From an uncultured Peptostreptococcaceae bacterium (GTDB lineage: Bacteria > Bacillota > Clostridia > Tissierellales > Peptoniphilaceae), in NCBI GenBank assembly GCA_945910665.1, contig CAMDZK010000017.1, positions 1-10,764 on the forward strand: a DNA stretch of 10,764 bases. Reading direction: 5' to 3'. The stretch's first letter is position 1. Every line of letters begins with the position of its first letter. The notes under the pieces are model-generated. The model had not been told where the DNA came from, searched no databases, and saw only the letters and a list, made by a program, of their open reading frames with translations. The position numbers were made by a program, and so were the translations under genes. Positions 6,182 to 10,764 of this stretch are shown piece by piece.

Positions 6182-7780
6182 CTATAATTGTATTGTTTCA
6201 TCTGAAAAATTTATTAATCTAGAATCATGGGTTGCCAATATTATGATACGAGTATGTTTAATATCTTCCAAAATTTTTATTAACTTACTCGTAGTCTCTT
6301 CATCGAGAGCAGAAGTCGGTTCATCAAAAAGTAGTAATGAGGATGGCTTGGATAAACACTGCGCAAGTGCAATTCTCTGTTTTTGTCCTCCTGAAAGCTT
6401 TTCGAAAGTTTCATTATTCAAGGCATTCTTTTTAAACAAGGGTAAAATGGGTTGCATTTTGTCATCGAGACTTTCAAGAAGATTGCAAAAGTGTATGTTC
6501 TGTTGTAAATTTTTACATTCAAAAAACATAGGGGTTTGCTCTAATACAGATATTTTTTCTTTGCGAAGATTTATCATGTCTAACTTTGTTATAGCCAAAT
6601 CATTCATGCTTAATTTCCCACAATATTGTTTAAGATACATCCCGGCAATTATATTCAGTAATGTAGATTTACCTGAACCGTTGTTTCCTTTTACGGTATA
6701 AATTCGTCCTGGTTTAAAAGTATACGAAAAATCTTGGATAACAAACTCATTCTCTTTATACGCAAAACTTAAATTTTCGATATCAACAGAATCAATATTT
6801 TTAATTTTAATAACTCCATTATTTTCTTCTGCAATTCTAAAAATTTCCACAATTCTATCAAAAGAAACTCTTGTGTTTTCTATTGTTTGTCCTAAAGTAA
6901 AGAAAAACCGAATGCTATCAAGGGCATACGAAAAAAAAATAGATAAAATTGTAAATTGTCCAATAGTTAAAGAATTACTTAGCACTAATCGTCCTCCGAC
7001 AAAAAACGAACCGATAATCATAATAGTATAAATAGTATTATCTAATGAACTATAAACATAATTTATTTTTTGAGACCTCATCGTTATTCGAAGTAAATTC
7101 GTATAGGCTCTGGAAAACAATTTACCTATCGTGGCTTGTGCACTTTGTAACTTAATTGAGCGAACCCTAGTTATTTGTCGATGATATAGTGAAAAGAAAG
7201 AAGCCTGAACCTCTGTAAGTTCTCTATTTACTTCGTATACTTTTTTTCGCATCAGTATATATACTAAAATATATATCCTTATTAATACAATCATTAAAAT
7301 AATCATAACTGGATGAATAGAGGCTATAATTAGTAAAGTTGTAACAAATAACAATATGTTTGAAACGATATTGAATAGCCAACTTACGCTAAAACTCGAA
7401 ACTGTATTTGTGTCGATATTCATTCTTTGAGTCAGAGTTGTTAAGTCAGTTTTTTCAGATTCTTTTAAGGAGATAGATTGAAAATGTGAAATCAAATCTT
7501 TACTAATTTCAAATACAGTATTACTTTGAGAAATTGTATGATTTTTGTCTCTTAAATATGAAAGAAATATACCACTGATATTCATAACAAAAAATAATAT
7601 AGAATATTCCAATATATTCTTAAACGTAGTAGTTCTCGTCAATAAGTCTATGAAATTACCAATAAGGTATGGACTTAGTAATGAAATTATTAAATTTAAA
7701 CTTCCTGAAAAATAATACTTGTAAATGTATTGTCTTGAGGTTAACAAATAGGGTCTCATAAATCTCATTATATTAAGCAA
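6182..7780 (-). CDS. Half-size ABC exporter, type I fold, for the peptide (532 residues)
   Basis: Residues 1-305 form a six-span membrane domain of the exporter type, and 330-532 the nucleotide-binding domain: Walker A GNNGSGKST (365-373), Q-loop Gln415, signature LSGGQ (462-466), Walker B LLLFDE (482-487) and switch His518. It should work as a homodimer and pump the modified peptide out. There is no N-terminal C39 peptidase domain, so leader removal must come from elsewhere; the two S41 proteins are the obvious candidates. The TTG start (7780) is set by AAAAAGGAG seven bases upstream; the alternative ATG is four codons on (7768). It lies 35 bases after the maturase. Base composition is very AT-rich, for example 11 G+C in the 60 bases 7261-7320. 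Confidence 0.85.
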   Translation of the reverse strand: MLNIMRFMRPYLLTSRQYIYKYYFSGSLNLIISLLSPYLIGNFIDLLTRTTTFKNILEYSILFFVMNISGIFLSYLRDKNHTISQSNTVFEISKDLISHFQSISLKESEKTDLTTLTQRMNIDTNTVSSFSVSWLFNIVSNILLFVTTLLIIASIHPVMIILMIVLIRIYILVYILMRKKVYEVNRELTEVQASFFSLYHRQITRVRSIKLQSAQATIGKLFSRAYTNLLRITMRSQKINYVYSSLDNTIYTIMIIGSFFVGGRLVLSNSLTIGQFTILSIFFSYALDSIRFFFTLGQTIENTRVSFDRIVEIFRIAEENNGVIKIKNIDSVDIENLSFAYKENEFVIQDFSYTFKPGRIYTVKGNNGSGKSTLLNIIAGMYLKQYCGKLSMNDLAITKLDMINLRKEKISVLEQTPMFFECKNLQQNIHFCNLLESLDDKMQPILPLFKKNALNNETFEKLSGGQKQRIALAQCLSKPSSLLLFDEPTSALDEETTSKLIKILEDIKHTRIIILATHDSRLINFSDETIQL

Positions 7781-7815
7781 ATTATGACTCCTTTTTAACT
7801 AAGATTTAATTGATA

Positions 7816-9108
7816 TTATTCAATTTCAGATAATAAAAACTCTCCTATCGCTTTTAATTTATCTGTTAAATAATATTTTTCAGTGATACATTGGGGCTCT
7901 TTTTTAGATACACGTTCATTCGGACATCCCCCCATGCATATCGGTAAAATCTCACAATCTTTGCATTTATTGTCAGAGGTACTATCAAACATTAAATAGT
8001 CAAAAAATATTGAATTATGAGTATTCTGTTCAATTTGTTGAATATTACCGATAGATTTTTCTTTATCGCCTATGTCTACCCAACACTTATATAAATCACC
8101 ATTATAGTTGATGACAAATGAGCTGGTGTTGTCAGCTCCACAATACGTTGAACGGATTTCCGGGTATTCTTTCATCGCCATTTCTTTCGAATCGATTTTT
8201 ATGTTAGACTGTCTCATATTGGCAAATTCATTATCAGAAAAACATGCGTTATCATTATAAGCATTGTTAGTATTTTCAACTTTACCTGGATATACATTAA
8301 ATACATTCATGGTATCTATTTCTGATATTTGGTTCTTAACAAGCATCAAATCGTCTTCATTTTGTTTGTCTATATTTACTCTTATAGAAACACGTGGAAC
8401 TATTGTCGAAATATCTTTTAAATTTCTTAATATTACATCATATGTACCACGCCCATTATGTAACATACGTCTACTATCATGACTATTTTTTTCCCCATCA
8501 ATTGTTACTTGATAAGAAGACACTTTTAAATCGTTTAGTAAATATGCGGTCTCTTTTTTTAATAAATATCCATTAGTTACCATATGGGCAATATACTCTA
8601 TGTTATTATTTTTACATATATCTATAAAAGCATTCGACAGTTCTTTGATGACATCAACTTCTAACAAAGGTTCTCCACCATACCAACAAACGAGTAAAGT
8701 ATCAATATTTTTTGATTTACTTTCAACGAGCTTAATAATACTATCAATTGTATCAGAGTCCATTGTTGACTTTACTCGTTCATTTTGTTCATAACAGTAT
8801 ACACAATCAAAATTGCAATTTAATGTGGGTGCAATAGTTAATGCTAATTTTGAATTGCCATATCGATTTGCAAATAATTTATACCTTAATATCATATTTT
8901 CATCTGTATCTGCCGGAACGATAAATCCATCATGCTTTAATTCTTTCAAAAAGGAATAATTCTCAATCTCTTTTATATATAAATTTAGATTATTAAAGAC
9001 TTCATACTCTTCTTTTGACATGACATTCAACCCATTATTCATTGAATTATAAATTAACACTTGATCATCACTAATGGGAATTTCAAGATTAAATTTAGAT
9101 TTTTTCAA
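7816..9108 (-). CDS. Radical SAM/SPASM peptide maturase (430 residues)
   Basis: A cytoplasmic iron-sulfur enzyme that makes a 5'-deoxyadenosyl radical to modify a precursor peptide. Cys98, Cys102 and Cys105 (CNFDCVYC) bind the radical SAM cluster, and GGEP (144-147) contacts S-adenosylmethionine. The SPASM domain is complete: Cys323, 13 residues, Gly337, four residues, Cys342, then Cys382-x2-Cys385-x5-Cys391-x3-Cys395 and Cys407, enough for two auxiliary clusters. The first 80 residues precede the barrel and may hold the peptide-recognition region usual in such enzymes. The start is TTG 9108, set by AAGGAGG with six bases between. With Cys-rich substrates next door, thioether formation (sactipeptide or ranthipeptide type) is the likeliest chemistry, but the bond type cannot be told from sequence. 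It is strikingly AT-rich compared with the S41 genes on either side. Confidence 0.9.
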   Translation of the reverse strand: MKKSKFNLEIPISDDQVLIYNSMNNGLNVMSKEEYEVFNNLNLYIKEIENYSFLKELKHDGFIVPADTDENMILRYKLFANRYGNSKLALTIAPTLNCNFDCVYCYEQNERVKSTMDSDTIDSIIKLVESKSKNIDTLLVCWYGGEPLLEVDVIKELSNAFIDICKNNNIEYIAHMVTNGYLLKKETAYLLNDLKVSSYQVTIDGEKNSHDSRRMLHNGRGTYDVILRNLKDISTIVPRVSIRVNIDKQNEDDLMLVKNQISEIDTMNVFNVYPGKVENTNNAYNDNACFSDNEFANMRQSNIKIDSKEMAMKEYPEIRSTYCGADNTSSFVINYNGDLYKCWVDIGDKEKSIGNIQQIEQNTHNSIFFDYLMFDSTSDNKCKDCEILPICMGGCPNERVSKKEPQCITEKYYLTDKLKAIGEFLLSEIE

Positions 9109-9185
9109 TTTTTACCTCCTTAATTTTGTGTAGAAATGATTACAATTTCAACATTTGTTTTCATGCAGTTTCTATAATCTTAAAA

Positions 9186-9235
9186 TATAGTTGACCTACC
9201 TCCTTAGGATGCTTTATAATTTGTACCTTCACTCT
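9186..9235 (-). promoter_or_regulatory. Duplicated cis element, copy upstream of the maturase gene
   Basis: On the minus strand AGAGTGAA (9235-9228) overlaps the stop codon of the first S41 gene, followed by TATAAA (9218-9213), AAGGAGGT (9205-9198), TCAAC (9194-9190) and ATA (9188-9186). The blocks, order and near-identical spacing match 4799-4747. The AAGGAGGT here is about 90 bases from the maturase TTG and has no start codon at a usable distance. The element may be a second promoter for the maturase and exporter genes, or a relic of a lost precursor gene. Confidence 0.5.
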
Positions 9236-10541
9236 ACTCTTCCAACAATTTTTCAAGCCGTAACACTTGTTGTACCGCACGATCTCTTTCTAAAATTAAT
9301 TTGCCATCTGTGCCCATCATACGCAGTGGATTTACCTCATAATTAGGTTGTGTTTTATCCATTTCGCTGATAATCCCTTGTTCTGTAACGCCGATGATGG
9401 GTGTCATAGATACAAGATAACCTGTGTTTGGAAGATCGAAGAAAATCATCCCAAATCCGACGCCACCTCCACCCGTTTTACTTCCTATGACAGTCGCAAT
9501 GTCTTTTTCTTTTGCGAAAATAGCGAATGTATCGGCGGAACTATACGTTTTTGAGTCAACAAGCAAATACAAGTTTCCTTTATAATTAATCGAGTCTTCT
9601 CTAGGGGATATGGAAAGTGTCAGCGTCGTGTACATATCTGTGTTTGCAATAACATCTATCGTTTCTTGAGGAAAGGCAAATGTGTCTAGGTCATTTTCTG
9701 TCAGTGGATGAAAATGGTCGACCAATGGTGCAAATTTTTCTCCAGTGCGCATAAAGTAATAGTGGTCCGTTGAAATATCGTTCTCAATTAGTAGTGCGAG
9801 TATAAACTTTGTCCAGTACTCAGGCATTCCTCCACTATTGCCTCGCACATCTAAAATTAAAGCAGGATAATCTTTGACTTGATTCAAGTACTCTTTCACC
9901 TGCTGTTCTTCTTGACGAAAACGCTCGCTATCATCGACTGTGAGCATGTCTTGCACAGAAATGTATCCGACTTTTCCGTCGATAATGTCATAGGTTCTTA
10001 TGTTTCGTATAGTGTCATCAGATGTTGGGTTTAACTGTTCGACGTAGTGGTCAATGGATTCGTTCGTTAAATCATATCTCGCACGGACATTGTCTTGTTC
10101 AAATACTTTTCTTTGAGTGAAGTACCATGAATTTCTCGGCTGTGTGTAAAGCATGGAGTAAAAATATTGTGCATACCCTCCTTCAATCAAAAGATTCGTA
10201 TGTCCGTTATTTAATTCGCCTAATATAGACATGATCGCTTCTCGAAATTCCCGATCGGAATTAACTTCTGAAATCATCGTTTGAAAGTCATTTTTCTTGG
10301 AGCGCCAGTCTTTTCCACGCTCTCTTTTGCTAATTTCAAATAATGGATAATGACGATCTAAAATATCATACATGTACAAAAAATCATCCATATATTCTTG
10401 TTTCAAAACTTCCTTGAGCGTTGGGCGGGGACCCAAATCTGGAATCTCAGCAACTGCCGGCAAATACCGATTGCGTGCGCAACCAATTATGACGATAGAT
10501 GAAAGTAAGACAACTAAAATCAATTCTATTTTTTTATTCAA
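9234..10541 (-). CDS. S41-family protease, predicted lipoprotein (435 residues)
   Basis: First gene of the cassette. The TTG start (10541) follows AAGGAG with eight bases between. The N-terminus NKKIELILVVLLSSIVIIGC is a lipoprotein signal with the lipobox Cys at 21, so the mature protein should sit on the outer face of the membrane. S41 features: His114 in NNGHTNL, VGYISV (191-196), DVRGNSGG (231-238), YSSADTFA (333-340) with the presumed nucleophilic Ser, and GSKTGGGG (353-360) in place of the Lys-bearing motif of CtpA enzymes. It aligns along its length with the S41 protein at 4843-6156, including the shared RARY, NTGYL and C-terminal ERDR segments. One may process the leader while the other degrades or sequesters the product; this is inference. 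G+C is higher than in the maturase (29 of 60 at 9421-9480). Confidence 0.85.
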   Translation of the reverse strand: MNKKIELILVVLLSSIVIIGCARNRYLPAVAEIPDLGPRPTLKEVLKQEYMDDFLYMYDILDRHYPLFEISKRERGKDWRSKKNDFQTMISEVNSDREFREAIMSILGELNNGHTNLLIEGGYAQYFYSMLYTQPRNSWYFTQRKVFEQDNVRARYDLTNESIDHYVEQLNPTSDDTIRNIRTYDIIDGKVGYISVQDMLTVDDSERFRQEEQQVKEYLNQVKDYPALILDVRGNSGGMPEYWTKFILALLIENDISTDHYYFMRTGEKFAPLVDHFHPLTENDLDTFAFPQETIDVIANTDMYTTLTLSISPREDSINYKGNLYLLVDSKTYSSADTFAIFAKEKDIATVIGSKTGGGGVGFGMIFFDLPNTGYLVSMTPIIGVTEQGIISEMDKTQPNYEVNPLRMMGTDGKLILERDRAVQQVLRLEKLLEE

Positions 10542-10553
10542 AATTTGTACTCC

Positions 10554-10565
10554 TTATACGTATAA
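10554..10565. promoter_or_regulatory. 12-base palindrome next to the first S41 ribosome binding site
   Basis: TTATACGTATAA is perfectly self-complementary and touches the AAGGAG that serves the TTG start at 10541. It could be a small operator or simply AT-rich chance. Confidence 0.2.
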
Positions 10566-10606
10566 TCACCTTATGAAATAGTATTCTTTTATTCATGAAC
10601 TGAATC

Positions 10607-10634
10607 ATTATATAAATAAAAGTCAAAATTGAGT
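10607..10634 (-). promoter_or_regulatory. Weak candidate promoter for the cassette
   Basis: A perfect -10 box TATAAT (10612-10607) lies about 65 bases before the first S41 start. The best -35 at 16 bases is ACTCAA (10634-10629), a poor match; a TTGACT at 10626-10621 is too close (8 bases). The arms CTTTTAT (10586-10592) and ATAAAAG (10616-10622) flank the -10 region. Read-through from the interrupted resident gene is an alternative source of transcription. Confidence 0.3.
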
Positions 10635-10764
10635 TCGTATTCTTTTAGAAATTGATAACTTAATCCTGATTAGAATAAAGAAGATAATTTTACACTTATA
10701 ATATTCTATTAAGTCAAGTCCAAAATCTTGTGTAAAAGTTCCTAGTACAATGTTTGCTATTTTC
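10623..10764 (-). pseudogene. Upstream part of the interrupted resident gene, entering from the right edge
   Basis: The frame entering at the window edge reads KIANIVLGTFTQDFGLD, identical to the start of the remnant at 3928. It then leaves the homology at 10712 and runs through 29 unrelated AT-rich codons (LIEYYKCKIIF onward) to TGA at 10625-10623. The first part is inside the 53-base repeat. The simplest reading is that the resident gene's N-terminal half lies beyond the window and now ends in cassette DNA. Confidence 0.5.
10712..10764. repeat. 53-base direct repeat, right copy
   Basis: Identical to 3877-3929 up to the last base of the window. The true right limit is therefore unknown; the left copy continues with T at 3930. 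Confidence 0.9.

Larger units (their letters stand above)
3930..10711. mobile_element. Putative inserted RiPP cassette bounded by direct repeats
   Basis: The 6.8-kb interval between the two 53-base repeats holds the whole peptide-maturation gene set, all on the minus strand and co-directional with the interrupted gene. The right repeat is attached to the expected upstream part of that gene and the left repeat to its C-terminal part. This is the geometry left by integration of a circle at a shared or att-like sequence. I see no integrase, transposase or terminal inverted repeats, so the mobilising machinery is unknown and may have acted in trans or been ordinary homologous recombination. Confidence 0.45.

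Noticed and set aside
6157..6201. Longer N-terminus of the second S41 protein starting at 6201
   Set aside because: It would overlap the exporter gene, lacks a ribosome binding site and would put 15 polar residues before the signal sequence.
6243..6701. 152-codon plus-strand frame
   Set aside because: It lies antisense to the conserved nucleotide-binding domain of the exporter and has no family features or ribosome binding site.
9120..9164. 14-codon frame before the maturase (MKTNVEIVIISTQN)
   Set aside because: No Shine-Dalgarno; its TAA overlaps the maturase ribosome binding site, which could mean a coupled leader, but nothing else supports it.
1..10764. tRNA, rRNA, CRISPR array, transposase or integrase
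   Set aside because: I looked on both strands and saw no cloverleaf, ribosomal segment, regularly spaced repeat array or recombinase motif.

Overview
The window looks like low-GC Bacillota DNA: AT-rich, Gram-positive-type AAGGAGG ribosome binding sites, a sigma-A-like promoter, and several TTG start codons. The genus cannot be told from the sequence. Every gene I can support reads on the minus strand, so transcription runs from high to low coordinates.

Right to centre (about 10711 down to 3930) is a compact cassette for a ribosomally made, post-translationally modified peptide (RiPP). In transcription order it holds an S41-family protease predicted to be a lipoprotein, a radical SAM/SPASM peptide maturase, a half-size ABC exporter without a protease domain, a second S41-family protease paralogous to the first, two small Cys/Pro-rich candidate precursor peptides (59 and 55 residues), a possible 36-residue ORF overlapping the second, and a strong hairpin. 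The likely flow is: the peptides are made, thioether-type or similar bonds are installed on their Cys-rich cores by the SPASM enzyme, the ABC protein exports them, and the two extracytoplasmic S41 proteins trim or guard against them. That flow is inference from domain content. A roughly 50-base cis element is found twice, once before the precursor genes and once before the maturase gene, each time just downstream of an S41 gene.

The cassette is bracketed by a perfect 53-base direct repeat (3877-3929 and 10712-10764). Read on the minus strand, the repeat is coding sequence of an unrelated gene. Its C-terminal remnant (with an added in-frame TGA) lies at 3536-3928, and the matching upstream part enters from the right edge at 10764 and runs out of homology after 10712. 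The cassette therefore appears to have landed inside a resident gene and duplicated at least 53 bases of it. No integrase or transposase is present.

Left part (3526 down to 187) is a resident ABC-2 type transporter operon: a 636-residue permease with a large extracytoplasmic domain, an ATPase whose C-terminal tail is separated by a frameshift, and a 203-residue permease. The stop codon of the broken resident gene overlaps the ribosome binding site of the first permease, so that gene was once the upstream member of this operon. At the far left a promoter with a TetR-like palindromic operator drives a gene of which only the first 27 codons are inside the window.
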